The position numbers and the translations under genes are program-made. This document shows positions 57,338 through 64,000 of a stretch of 64,000 nucleotides of DNA, in pieces. The notes below the pieces were generated by a model that was not told where the DNA came from, ran no database searches, and saw only the letters and a program-made list of their open reading frames with translations. The stretch is from positions 992,001-1,056,000 of the forward strand of contig NZ_CP067225.1 in the NCBI RefSeq assembly GCF_016617715.1. The letters are read 5' to 3'. Every line of letters begins with the position of its first letter. The stretch's first letter is position 1. Origin of the DNA: Paracoccus sp. MC1862. GTDB taxonomy: Bacteria; Pseudomonadota; Alphaproteobacteria; Rhodobacterales; Rhodobacteraceae.

Positions 57338-58267
57338 ATGACGAACCCCGAGACGCTCTCGACATTCCAGTTCTTCCAGAAGTTTCCTGACGAGGAAGCC
57401 GCTCGAAAGCATTTCGAGGCGCAGCGGTGGAGTAAAGAGCCGGTCTGCGGCCACTGTGGTTCTGTCAACGTGACAGAGGTCAAGGGCCACAAGCCGATGC
57501 CTTACCGCTGCAAGAATTGCCGGAAGCATTTCAGCGTTCGCACCGGCACGGTCTTGGCCGAAAGCCGCCTGCCGCTCCAGAAGTGGCTGCTGGCGATCTA
57601 CATGCTGACCAGCGCGCGCAAGGGCATCCCAAGCACACAGATGGCCCGAGAGTTGGGTGTTACCCAGAAGACGGCGTGGTTCCTCGCGCAGCGCATTCGG
57701 GAAACTTGGCTAAAGGATCGCGGAGATTACATGGACGGCGATCAGATGCAGGTTGACGAAACCTACGTTGGCGGCCGTGAGAAAAACAAGCATTCCAGCA
57801 AGAAGCTGAACGCCGGGCGCGGCACAGTCGGGAAAACCGCAGTGGTTGGCATCCGCTCCGCATTCGGCGAGGTCCGGGCTGTCGTTGTCGAGAACACGAA
57901 GGCTGCTACCCTTGAGCGGTTTGTGCGCGAACACTGCAAGACCGGCGCAACCATCGTAACGGATACTCATGGCGGCTACATCGGCCTTGAGGCTGCGGGC
58001 TTCCAGCACATCCGCATCAATCACTCGGCTGGCGAGTATATCCGCGACATGGCCCATACCAACGGTATCGAGAGCTTCTGGGCCCTCCTCAAGCGGGGTT
58101 ACATTGGCGTCTATCATTATATGAGCACCAAGCACCTGCACCGCTATGTGAAAGAGTTCTCCTTCCGGCACAATACTGCCAAGATCGGAACGATGGACTT
58201 CATTAACATGACCATCGCCCGCATGGCTGGCGAGCGCCTTACCTACAGAGGACTAATCCATGCCTGA
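57338..58267 (+). CDS. IS1595-family transposase
   Basis: The 309-aa transposase has the N-terminal zinc ribbon typical of ISXO2-like proteins (C37-G-H-C40 and C58-K-N-C61), a helix-turn-helix near 90-115 and a DDE-type domain with D140 (QVDETYVGG), D209 (VTDTHGGY) and E245 in NGIESFWALLKRG, with K252 seven residues on. ATG 57338 is preceded by AAGGAG. The 3' end overlaps the start of the P63C gene by 8 bp (ATGCCTGA), so translation of the passenger is coupled to that of the transposase. Confidence 0.95.
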   Translation: MTNPETLSTFQFFQKFPDEEAARKHFEAQRWSKEPVCGHCGSVNVTEVKGHKPMPYRCKNCRKHFSVRTGTVLAESRLPLQKWLLAIYMLTSARKGIPSTQMARELGVTQKTAWFLAQRIRETWLKDRGDYMDGDQMQVDETYVGGREKNKHSSKKLNAGRGTVGKTAVVGIRSAFGEVRAVVVENTKAATLERFVREHCKTGATIVTDTHGGYIGLEAAGFQHIRINHSAGEYIRDMAHTNGIESFWALLKRGYIGVYHYMSTKHLHRYVKEFSFRHNTAKIGTMDFINMTIARMAGERLTYRGLIHA

Positions 58268-58498
58268 TGAAAAGAGCGCAATCGAGCCGATTGATGCCAG
58301 CTTTGACGAGGTTGTTTCCGCCATCGCGCCTAGGGCCCGAAGGAAGCAGAGCGTGGCTAGCAGCAATGCTGATAGTGACGCAGGACCTCCAAACGAGGCA
58401 ACCCACAGAGGAACCCTCCAGATAGGGCCCGTGAGCATCCCTTGCGCCGTCTTGCGGGACGGAACTCGTATTCTGTCCGAAAACGGCATCGCCAACGC

Positions 58499-58504
58499 CC
58501 TAGG
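58499..58504. repeat. Left target-site duplication of IS481
   Basis: CCTAGG directly precedes the IS481 end TGTTTGATCCC and equals 59516-59521. IS481-type elements favour NCTAGN targets. Confidence 0.88.
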
Positions 58505-59515
58505 TGTTTGATCCCATGGTTTGATGGTGTGATCCTTTCTCATGAATGGAAGGAGGCACTATGGGCCAGGTTCGTCACGGAAGCGCCACGACCACGCACG
58601 CCGTCCGAGCTGCAATACAACGATCGCAAGCTTCGCTCGCGACGCTGAGCCGGGAACTGGGGATCAACCCCAAGACGGTGGCGAAGTGGCGCAAGCGGAC
58701 GACGGTCGAGGACCTGAAGACGGGACCGAAGGAGCCGCGCTCGACGGTCCTGACCGAGGCCGAGGAAGCGGTGATCGTCGCGTTCCGGCGTCACACGCTC
58801 CTGCCGCTGGACGATTGCCTCTACGCTCTACAGCCCTCGATCCCGCACCTGACACGGTCGGCATTGCACCGGTGCCTTCAACGGCACGGCATCTCGCGTC
58901 TGCCTGATGTGGAGGGCGACAAGCCGAAGCGACAGCGCTTCAAGCGCTATCCGATCGGGTTCTTTCACATCGACATCGCCGAACTCCAGACGGGTGAGGG
59001 CAAGCTCTATCTCTTTGTCGGCATCGACCGAACCAGCAAGTTCGCGGTCACCCAGCTTGTCGACAAGGCAGATAGGAAGACGGCGTGGGAGTTCCTAGAA
59101 CACCTTCTGACAGTCGTGCCCTACCGCATTCATACAATCCTGACCGATAACGGCATCCAATTCGCCGACCAGCCGCGCAACCGGAACACCGCCTGGTCGC
59201 GGCAGATGCGCTTCGACATGATCTGCGAGGCCAACGGGATCGAGCACAGGCTGACAAAGCCGAACCATCCCTGGACCAATGGTCAGGTCGAGCGGATGAA
59301 CCGCACGATCAAGGAAGCGACCGTCAAGCGCTTCCACTACGACGATCACGACCAGCTGCGCGCGCACTTGGCCGACTTCATGGCTGCCTACAACTTTGCG
59401 CGTCGGCTCAAGACGCTGAAGGGGCTCACCCCCTACGAATACATCTGCAAGGTCTGGACCTCAGAGCCGGACAGATTCATCCTCAACCCGATCCACCAGA
59501 TGCCGGGACTGAACA
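58505..59515 (+). mobile_element. IS481-family insertion sequence
   Basis: A 1,011-bp element with ends TGTTTGATCCC (left) and GGGACTGAACA (right, complement TGTTCAGTCCC), flanked by a 6-bp CCTAGG duplication. It carries one transposase gene and lies inside the P63C passenger gene of the IS1595 transposon. Confidence 0.93.
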
Positions 59516-59520
59516 CCTAG
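58561..59520 (+). CDS. IS481-family transposase; stop codon supplied by the target site
   Basis: The 319-aa transposase has an N-terminal helix-turn-helix (LATLSRELGINPKTVAKWRKR) and an rve-type DDE domain with D138 (FHIDIAELQ), D196 (LTDNGIQF) and E244 (NGQVERMNRTIKEAT). ATG 58561 is preceded by a GGAAGGAGGCACT site. The last codon inside the element is AAC; ACC spans the right boundary and the TAG stop lies entirely in the CCTAGG duplication, so the gene has no stop of its own. In this insertion the stop is generated by the target choice. Confidence 0.94.
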   Translation: MGQVRHGSATTTHAVRAAIQRSQASLATLSRELGINPKTVAKWRKRTTVEDLKTGPKEPRSTVLTEAEEAVIVAFRRHTLLPLDDCLYALQPSIPHLTRSALHRCLQRHGISRLPDVEGDKPKRQRFKRYPIGFFHIDIAELQTGEGKLYLFVGIDRTSKFAVTQLVDKADRKTAWEFLEHLLTVVPYRIHTILTDNGIQFADQPRNRNTAWSRQMRFDMICEANGIEHRLTKPNHPWTNGQVERMNRTIKEATVKRFHYDDHDQLRAHLADFMAAYNFARRLKTLKGLTPYEYICKVWTSEPDRFILNPIHQMPGLNT

Positions 59521-59521
59521 G
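59516..59521. repeat. Right target-site duplication of IS481
   Basis: CCTAGG follows the right end directly and supplies the TAG stop codon (59518-59520) of the transposase. Confidence 0.88.
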
Positions 59522-60360
59522 GGGCAGGAGCGGGGCAGCCAAGCGCCTCAAGACCGCAGCGGCGGAGGCCGGGGCCCATGTGCCTGTTTTTCTGGCCTCA
59601 AAGAGCCTTTCTAACTATGTTTCCAAGGATTTGATGGATGGGCCCCTGAAGCCCATAAGCTACATCTCTGGCGACAGTGAAGTGATCGGTTATCAGGCCG
59701 AGGCGCTGCCTGAGATATGCAACATCTGGCTACAAGCGCGCCAAGATGGCGTGCTGAACGAGCAGCAGGCAGACAGGGCCCAAGCGGCCGAGATCGTCAT
59801 GCGCGGCTTGGCCAACTTGGGCGTCATCGCGCTGATTGATGAAGCAACCGGCTATCAGGACACCCGGGACCGGGACGCACTTCAGGCCATCCTCGACAAG
59901 TATCTACAAAAAGAGTTCGCAGCTTGGGCAAAGCGATTTCCTGATGCTTTCTATCGCGAGATATTCCGGCTCCGAGGCTGGAGTTGGAATGCTATGTCAG
60001 TAGCACGTCCAGGCGTAGTCGGGCGCTACACCAACGATATCGTCTACGAAAGACTCGCACCCGGCATCCTTGAAGAACTTCAACGACTCAATCCTACGCA
60101 CGAGGAAGGCGGCCGGGCCCGTAAGCACCATCAGTTTCTGACGGACGATATCGGCCACCCCGCACTTGCACAGCACCTACACGCCGTTATTGGTCTAATG
60201 CGCGCTTCAGCCACTTGGGAGCAATTCAAGTCACTACTGGATCGAGCCTTTCCGAAGAAAGGGACTCAGTTGCAACTGCTCCTTTCCGACGATTGAGAAG
60301 GGGCGGAACGAGAACGAGAAGGACTCGACTCTCGGCTGCGTCACCGAGTAATCTGCAGCG

Positions 60361-60621
60361 GACGGCTACTACTACCTCTCAGCACCGCAACCCCTGATAC
60401 GGGCGGGGGCGCGCGGTGCGATCCCGGAGTGTCAGGCTCGTTCCTGGCGATCCGCTAAAGAGGTGGCTATGGTCACTTGCGCGTGGCCGAAACCGGTGAG
60501 TGTGTGCTCATATCTCCGGTTTCGGTTTGGACGATGGGAGCATGTTATTGCTCACTGTCGTTCTTATCCGTCTCGCTAAGGTCTTGGAGGACTAGAGACG
60601 CGTGAGAAGGTAGTAGCCGTC
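60361..60621 (+). ncRNA. Candidate structured RNA in the transposon
   Basis: GACGGCTACTAC (60361-60372) and GTAGTAGCCGTC (60610-60621) are perfectly complementary over 12 bp and close a region packed with local stems: GCACCGC/GCGGTGC (60382/60413), CAGG/CCTG (60433/60443), GGTCAC/GTGGCC, CCGAAACCGG/CCGGTTTCGG (60487/60516) with TGAG/CTCA nested inside, GAGCA/TGCTC (60538/60549) and CGTCTC/GAGACG (60569/60595). No known RNA family was recognised. High GC makes local hairpins common, so the long-range helix is the main argument. Confidence 0.42.
60469..60579 (+). CDS. Possible small protein of 36 aa in the transposon
   Basis: The ORF starts MVTCAWPKPVSVCSYLRFRF and ends HCRSYPSR. A strong site AAGAGGTG lies 3-10 bp before the ATG. 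Three Cys, three Trp/Tyr-like aromatic pairs and several Arg give it a protein-like composition, but the CCGAAACCGG hairpin lies inside it, so it may be a chance ORF in structured RNA. No family is recognised. Confidence 0.3.
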   Translation: MVTCAWPKPVSVCSYLRFRFGRWEHVIAHCRSYPSR

Positions 60622-60686
60622 ACCTTTCGATTCACCTTACGGCTCACTGAATCTGGTGTCCACTTGAACCGTTCTAGCCGTCATTC

Positions 60687-60710
60687 TGGCTAGCTAAGTA
60701 TATAGACCCC
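60687..60710 (-). repeat. Right terminal inverted repeat of the IS1595 transposon
   Basis: Reads TGGCTAGCTAAGTATATAG and ends ACCCC at 60710. Its complement matches the left end at 20 of 24 positions. Confidence 0.92.
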
Positions 60711-60718
60711 TTTCAGAA
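60711..60718. repeat. Right target-site duplication of the IS1595 transposon
   Basis: TTTCAGAA follows the right end directly and is identical to 57247-57254. Confidence 0.93.
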
Positions 60719-60783
60719 GGCGGAGGTTATACCCGGTTTATCCTTGCGGATCATGCCTGTGGTTCCGACCACGAGGCACCTCG

Positions 60784-61632
60784 TCAAAGCCCGGCCTCGG
60801 CGAAGGTGTTGCAGTCGGCCATCTCGCCCGACTCCATGCCCCGGATCAGCCACCCGCTGCGCTCGGCCGCCGAGCCATGGGTGAAGCTGTCGGGCATGGG
60901 CGCGCGGCCCGCCTTTTCCATCAGGATGTCATCGCCCACGGCGCGGGCGGCGTTCACCGCCTCGTCGATGTCACCGCGCTGGACGCTGCCGAAACGCTCG
61001 CCCGCGTGACGCGCCCAGATGCCCGCAAAGCAGTCGGCCTGCAGTTCCGTCAGCACCGACAACTGGTTCGCATCCGCCTGCCCCACCCGCGCGCGCAGGC
61101 TGTTCACGCGCGGCAACACGCCGATCAGGTTCTGGACGTGGTGGCCGATCTCATGCGCGATCACATAGGCATAGGCGAAATCGCCCCCTGCGCCCATCTG
61201 CCGCTGCATGACCCGGAAGAAGTCGGTGTCCAGATAGACGCGCTGGTCGCCGGGGCAGTAGAACGGCCCCATCGCCGAGGACGCGCCGCCGCAGGCCGAC
61301 TGCACCGTGCCGGAGAACATCACCAGCGTCGGGTCGCGGTAATCCAGCCCGGTCTGGCCGGGCAGGACGTCGCCCCAGATCTCCTCGGTATCGGCCAGCA
61401 CGACCGAGACGAACTGCCCGATCTCGCCTTCCTCGGCGGTCAGTTGCCGCTCGGCGCCTGGGCGGCTTTCGCCCTGCATTCCCCCGACAAGGGGCGAGAT
61501 GTCCACCCCGAAGAACAGGCCGACCGCCAGCACCACGAGCGTGCCGATCAGCCCCAGGCCGCCTGCGCTGGCGGTGCCCATGCCGCGCCGGTCCTCGATG
61601 TTGCCGCTGCCGCGGCGGCCTCTCCATTCCAT
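60784..61632 (-). CDS. Neutral zinc metallopeptidase (YpfJ-like)
   Basis: This 282-aa membrane-anchored protein has the family start MEWRGRRGSGNIEDRRG, one transmembrane helix (about 25-45), and the zinc motif H160-E-I-G-H164 in AYVIAHEIGHHVQN, followed by ADCFAGIWA with a further acidic residue. The Cys in SACGG and FYCPGDQ are conserved in the family. ATG 61632 is the usual start; in-frame TTG and ATG codons upstream (61662, 61641) are less likely. The protease domain probably faces the periplasm. The transposon end is 65 bp past its stop. Confidence 0.9.
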   Translation of the reverse strand: MEWRGRRGSGNIEDRRGMGTASAGGLGLIGTLVVLAVGLFFGVDISPLVGGMQGESRPGAERQLTAEEGEIGQFVSVVLADTEEIWGDVLPGQTGLDYRDPTLVMFSGTVQSACGGASSAMGPFYCPGDQRVYLDTDFFRVMQRQMGAGGDFAYAYVIAHEIGHHVQNLIGVLPRVNSLRARVGQADANQLSVLTELQADCFAGIWARHAGERFGSVQRGDIDEAVNAARAVGDDILMEKAGRAPMPDSFTHGSAAERSGWLIRGMESGEMADCNTFAEAGL

Positions 61633-61751
61633 GGCGCGCATCCTCAAGGCTTGTTGATCCAAGGGTTACGCAGGCTTGACGCACCGCGCAAGACTTGGAA
61701 AGGAAACGTCGTTACGGACGTCTGAACCGTGGCGAAGCGCGCGAGGGTCGG

Positions 61752-62348
61752 ATGTTCGAGTGGGTTCTGTCGGTGATCGAGGGCTGGGGCTATCCCGGGG
61801 TCTTCTTCCTGATGCTGGCGGAGAACCTGTTCCCGCCGATCCCTTCCGAGGTCATCATGCCGCTGGCGGGCTATCTGGCGGCCGCGGGCAAGCTGTCCTT
61901 CCTGCCGACGGTGCTGGTCGGCACCTTGGGCTCGGTGATGGGCACGAGCTTCTGGTATTTCATCGGCCTGTGGATCGGCGCGCCGCGCCTGAAACGCTGG
62001 TCGGCGCGTTACGGCCGGCTGCTGACGCTGGCCCCTTCGGACATCGACCGGGCGCAGGCGTGGTTCGACCGCCACGGCGGCGCGGCGGTCCTGATCGGGC
62101 GGATGATCCCGGCGGTCCGCACGCTGATTTCCGTCCCGGCGGGCGTGGCGCGGATGCCCTTCGGCCGCTTCCTCGCCTTCACGGTCGCCGGCAGCCTTCT
62201 GTGGACGCTGGTGCTGACCGCCGCAGGGATGGCGCTGGAGGCCAACTATCACCGTGTCGCCGATTTTATCGACCCCTTGTCCAAGGTCGTCGTGGTGACG
62301 GTCGTGCTGGTCTATCTCTACCGCGTTGTCACCTGGCGACCACATTGA
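61752..62348 (+). CDS. DedA family membrane protein
   Basis: The 198-aa protein has the DedA/SNARE-associated motif pattern: ENLFPPIPSEVIMPLAGYLAAAG near the N-terminus, then TLGSVMGTSFWYFIGLWIGAPRLKRW and GRMIPAVRTLISVPAGVARMPFGRFLAFTVAGSLLWTL. DedA proteins are implicated in lipid scrambling and envelope homeostasis. ATG 61752 follows GAGGGTCG; a longer frame from 61695 is not needed. Confidence 0.92.
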   Translation: MFEWVLSVIEGWGYPGVFFLMLAENLFPPIPSEVIMPLAGYLAAAGKLSFLPTVLVGTLGSVMGTSFWYFIGLWIGAPRLKRWSARYGRLLTLAPSDIDRAQAWFDRHGGAAVLIGRMIPAVRTLISVPAGVARMPFGRFLAFTVAGSLLWTLVLTAAGMALEANYHRVADFIDPLSKVVVVTVVLVYLYRVVTWRPH

Positions 62349-62361
62349 CGGGGGCGGGCGG

Positions 62362-62841
62362 ATGATGCGCCTTTCCCCCCGCGCCCTCGCCCTGCTGGCC
62401 GGCGGCGGCTCGGCTGCCATGCTGGCCGCCGCCCTGTTCTTCCAGAGCATCGGCTATGCCCCCTGCGAGTTGTGCATCCTGCAACGCTGGCCGCATCTTG
62501 CGGCGGCCGTAATCGCCGTGGCCATCGCCGCGACGGGGTTCCGACGGGCCTGGGCCGCCCTCGGGCTGGTCGCGGCGGTTCTGGCGACAGCTTTCGCCAT
62601 CCACCACGTCGGCGTGGAACAGGCATGGTGGGCGGGTCCGTCCGCCTGTTCAGGGGGCTTGGGCGATCTGTCGGCGGTCACTCCGCAGGAGCTGCTGGCC
62701 CGCATCCAGGGCGCGCCCGTGGTCCGCTGCGACGAGCCGAACTGGCATTTCCTCGGCCTGACCATGGCGGCCTGGAACGCCATCCTGTCTGCCGTTCTGG
62801 TGGTGGTCTGGGCGATGGCGCTTCGCCGCTCAAACCGCTGA
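62362..62841 (+). CDS. dsbB: Disulfide bond formation protein B-like protein
   Basis: This 159-aa membrane protein reoxidises DsbA and passes electrons to quinone. It has four hydrophobic segments, the first redox pair C35-E-L-C38 after the first helix, and the second pair C96 and C123 in the periplasmic loop. Start ATG 62362 (MMRLSPRALALL) follows GGGGCGGGCGG. It begins 13 bp after dedA, so the two probably share a transcript. Confidence 0.9.
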   Translation: MMRLSPRALALLAGGGSAAMLAAALFFQSIGYAPCELCILQRWPHLAAAVIAVAIAATGFRRAWAALGLVAAVLATAFAIHHVGVEQAWWAGPSACSGGLGDLSAVTPQELLARIQGAPVVRCDEPNWHFLGLTMAAWNAILSAVLVVVWAMALRRSNR

Positions 62842-62869
62842 AATCTCGCCGTTTCGAAGGGCTGAAGCG

Positions 62870-62898
62870 TTGAAACAAGGGGCGGTGGATGTTACATC
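62870..62898 (+). promoter_or_regulatory. Possible gyrA promoter
   Basis: TTGAAA (62870-62875) and TACATC (62893-62898) have a 17-bp spacer. The -10 overlaps a GTGGATG-TTA-CATCCAC hairpin. Confidence 0.3.
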
Positions 62899-62901
62899 CA
62901 C
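62885..62901 (+). promoter_or_regulatory. Perfect 7-bp stem-loop in the gyrA upstream region
   Basis: GTGGATG-TTA-CATCCAC lies 28 bp before the TTG start. It could be an operator, a leader hairpin, or the terminator of dsbB. Confidence 0.45.
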
Positions 62902-62928
62902 AAGCAACGAGACATTGAGGCGAACCCC

Positions 62929-64000
62929 TTGGCCGACACCCCCGAAGACGACCTTCCGACCGACGACGATGCCGAGGGCTCCGAGACGCCTGCGCGCGCC
63001 GTGATGTTCCACGACGGCCCGACCATCGACATTGCGACCGAGATGCGGACGGCCTATCTCGATTACGCCATGTCGGTCATCGTCAGCCGTGCGATCCCCG
63101 ACCTGCGCGACGGGCTGAAGCCGGTCCACCGTCGCATCCTCTTCGCGATGGACGAGACGAACAACACATTCGACAAGCCTTATCGCAAGTCGGCCCGGCC
63201 CGTGGGTGACGTGATGGGGAAATACCACCCGCATGGCGACGCCTCGATCTATGACGCGCTGGTGCGGATGGCGCAGGACTTTTCCATGTCCCTGCCGCTG
63301 CTGGACGGCCAGGGCAACTTCGGGTCCATGGACGGCGACCCGCCGGCGGCGATGCGCTATACCGAGGCGCGTCTGGCCAAGGCGTCCAACTGGCTGCTGA
63401 TGGACATCGACAAGGAAACCGTCGATTTTCAGGACAACTACGACGGCAAGGACCGTGAACCCACCGTCCTGCCCGCGCGTTTTCCCAACATGCTGGTCAA
63501 TGGCGCGGGCGGCATCGCCGTCGGCATGGCGACCAACATCCCGCCCCACAACCTGGGCGAGGTGATCGACGCCACCCTTGCGCTGATCGAAAACCCAGAC
63601 CTGCCGACCGAGCGGCTGATGGAGATCGTGCCCGGTCCTGACTTTCCCACCGGCGGCGTGATCCTCGGTCGTTCCGGCATCCGCAAGGCCTATCTGGAAG
63701 GCCGCGGGTCCATCATCCTGCGCGCCCGCACCCGGATCGAGACCGTGCGGGCGGGGCGCGAGGCGATCATCCTCGACGACGTGCCCTATCAGGTGAACAA
63801 GTCCACGCTGATCGAGCGCATCGCCGATCTGGCCAAGGAAAAGAAGATCGAGGGAATCGCCCTTGTCCAGGACGAATCCGACCGTCAGGGCGTCCGCGTC
63901 GTCATCGAACTCAAGCGCGATGCCACGGCCGAGGTCGTGCTGAACCAATTGTTCCGCTTCACCCCGATGCAATCGACCTTCGGCGCCAACATGCTGGCGC
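62929..64000 (+). CDS. gyrA: DNA gyrase subunit A, N-terminal part (cut by window edge)
   Basis: The visible 357 codons encode the breakage-reunion domain: [34 protein letters not shown], the quinolone-determining region H100-P-H-G-D-A-S-I-Y-D109, and AAMRY144TEARL with the catalytic Tyr144. The start is TTG 62929 with GAGGCGAACCCC upstream, since no in-frame ATG exists before residue 26. An N-terminal acidic extension of about 24 residues precedes the conserved part. Ala105 sits where E. coli has Ser83. ParC is less likely given these motifs. Confidence 0.93.
   Translation, partial: MADTPEDDLPTDDDAEGSETPARAVMFHDGPTIDIATEMRTAYLDYAMSVIVSRAIPDLRDGLKPVHRRILFAMDETNNTFDKPYRKSARPVGDVMGKYHPHGDASIYDALVRMAQDFSMSLPLLDGQGNFGSMDGDPPAAMRYTEARLAKASNWLLMDIDKETVDFQDNYDGKDREPTVLPARFPNMLVNGAGGIAVGMATNIPPHNLGEVIDATLALIENPDLPTERLMEIVPGPDFPTGGVILGRSGIRKAYLEGRGSIILRARTRIETVRAGREAIILDDVPYQVNKSTLIERIADLAKEKKIEGIALVQDESDRQGVRVVIELKRDATAEVVLNQLFRFTPMQSTFGANMLA

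Larger units (their letters stand above)
58260..60296 (+). pseudogene. P63C-domain passenger gene, interrupted by IS481
   Basis: The 5' part (58260-58504) encodes MPDEKSAIEPIDASFDE and an acidic, variable stretch, then IGPVSIPCAVLRDGTRILSENGIANALG. The 3' part resumes after the right target repeat and reads GRSGAAKRLKTAAAEAGAHVP, then a domain with ADRAQAAEIVMRGLANLGVIALIDEATGYQ and FYREIFRLRGW. Removing 58505-59521 gives one frame of 339 aa. The C-terminal domain matches my memory of the P63C domain of phage and transposon proteins, whose function is unknown. As it stands, the first part ends at a TGA inside IS481 (83 aa); the second could start at GTG 59580 (238 aa). Confidence 0.87.
60297..60686 (+). 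other. Right-hand non-coding part of the IS1595 transposon
   Basis: About 390 bp after the P63C stop that holds mostly inverted repeats rather than a clear gene. The 60361-60621 section may be a structured RNA, a 36-codon ORF sits within it, and a further hairpin pairs CACC (60621) with GGTG (60655) and GATTCA with TGAATC inside it. A small CGAGA/TCTCG stem (60315-60334) precedes these. Confidence 0.7.
57255..60710 (+). mobile_element. IS1595-family transposon with passenger genes
   Basis: The element is 3,456 bp and runs from one 24-bp inverted repeat to the other, flanked by a perfect 8-bp direct repeat. It contains an IS1595-family transposase, a P63C-domain passenger gene read in the same direction and overlapping it, and a long right end with many inverted repeats. 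An IS481 copy has inserted into the passenger gene, so the unit without it is about 2.4 kb. GC content is lower than the surrounding chromosome by eye. IS1595 is known to include members with passenger genes. Confidence 0.92.

Noticed and set aside
60300..60690. Group II intron or other known ribozyme in the transposon's right end
   Set aside because: A GTGCG motif is present, but I find no domain V-like hairpin and no reverse transcriptase, so no intron can be supported.
57255..60710. Prophage remnant, because P63C proteins also occur in phages
   Set aside because: There are no other phage genes; terminal repeats and an 8-bp duplication show a transposon.

Overview
This is a GC-rich window (roughly two thirds G+C by eye) with almost entirely chromosomal gene content typical of an alphaproteobacterium of the family Rhodobacteraceae, most like Paracoccus or a close relative. 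The signs are a split ATP synthase locus carrying only the F1 genes (atpHAGDC), an aerobic-type CobS cobaltochelatase subunit, a TIGR02300/FYDLN protein, an Hsp20-DUF1150 pair, a bifunctional sulfate adenylyltransferase/APS kinase and a trxB-lrp divergent pair. The genus is an inference from gene content and was not tested by any search.

Layout. 1-16.9 kb: a secreted-protein fragment, B12-dependent methylmalonyl-CoA mutase, a glycosyltransferase, an isoprenylcysteine methyltransferase-like membrane protein, homoserine dehydrogenase, a GntR/FCD regulator, a SprT-like peptidase, the FYDLN protein, tRNA-Ala(GGC), YnfA, O-acetylhomoserine sulfhydrylase, PepF, an M19 dipeptidase, purEK, a YdcH-like protein, Hsp20-DUF1150 and two more glycosyltransferases. 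16.9-31.5 kb: sulfate activation, thioredoxin reductase/Lrp, the translationally coupled lgt-midA-pgeF operon, UbiK, an HxlR/FMN-reductase pair, an AT-rich orphan gene, cobS, DUF808, CsbD, a hydroxyacid dehydrogenase and ybjN-proC-csaA. 31.7-41 kb: a ygiC/ygiB-like pair, an MFS transporter, xseA/purD, prs, a chromene-carboxylate isomerase with a hydrolase, and an H-type lectin. 41-52.3 kb: atpHAGDC, a methyltransferase, gloB, clpA, ppk2, DUF1330 and a TerB-like gene. 52.3-57.1 kb: a polar amino-acid ABC transporter operon ending in a glutamine-synthetase-family ligase. 60.8-64 kb: a zinc metallopeptidase, DedA, DsbB and the 5' part of gyrA.

The accessory highlight is 57,247-60,718. It holds an IS1595-family transposon of 3,456 bp with 24-bp imperfect terminal inverted repeats and a perfect 8-bp target duplication (TTTCAGAA). 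The element carries its transposase, a translationally coupled passenger gene for a P63C-domain protein, and a right-hand stretch of about 390 bp that is mostly non-coding and unusually rich in nested inverted repeats, closed by a perfect 12-bp long-range helix. That stretch is a candidate structured RNA and also contains a 36-codon ORF with a strong ribosome binding site. The passenger gene is split by a 1,011-bp IS481-family element inserted at CCTAGG. The IS481 transposase has no stop codon of its own and takes TAG from the duplicated target. Removing the IS481 copy and one target repeat restores a 339-aa reading frame.

Regulatory sites of note are a two-repeat Pho box before ppk2, an EcfG-type promoter (GGAAC-N16-CGTT) before csbD, a promoter whose position implies a leaderless mRNA for the TerB-like gene, and a family of short intergenic repeats (GGTATTTG...CCAGAAAGAAG-like) at several gene ends.
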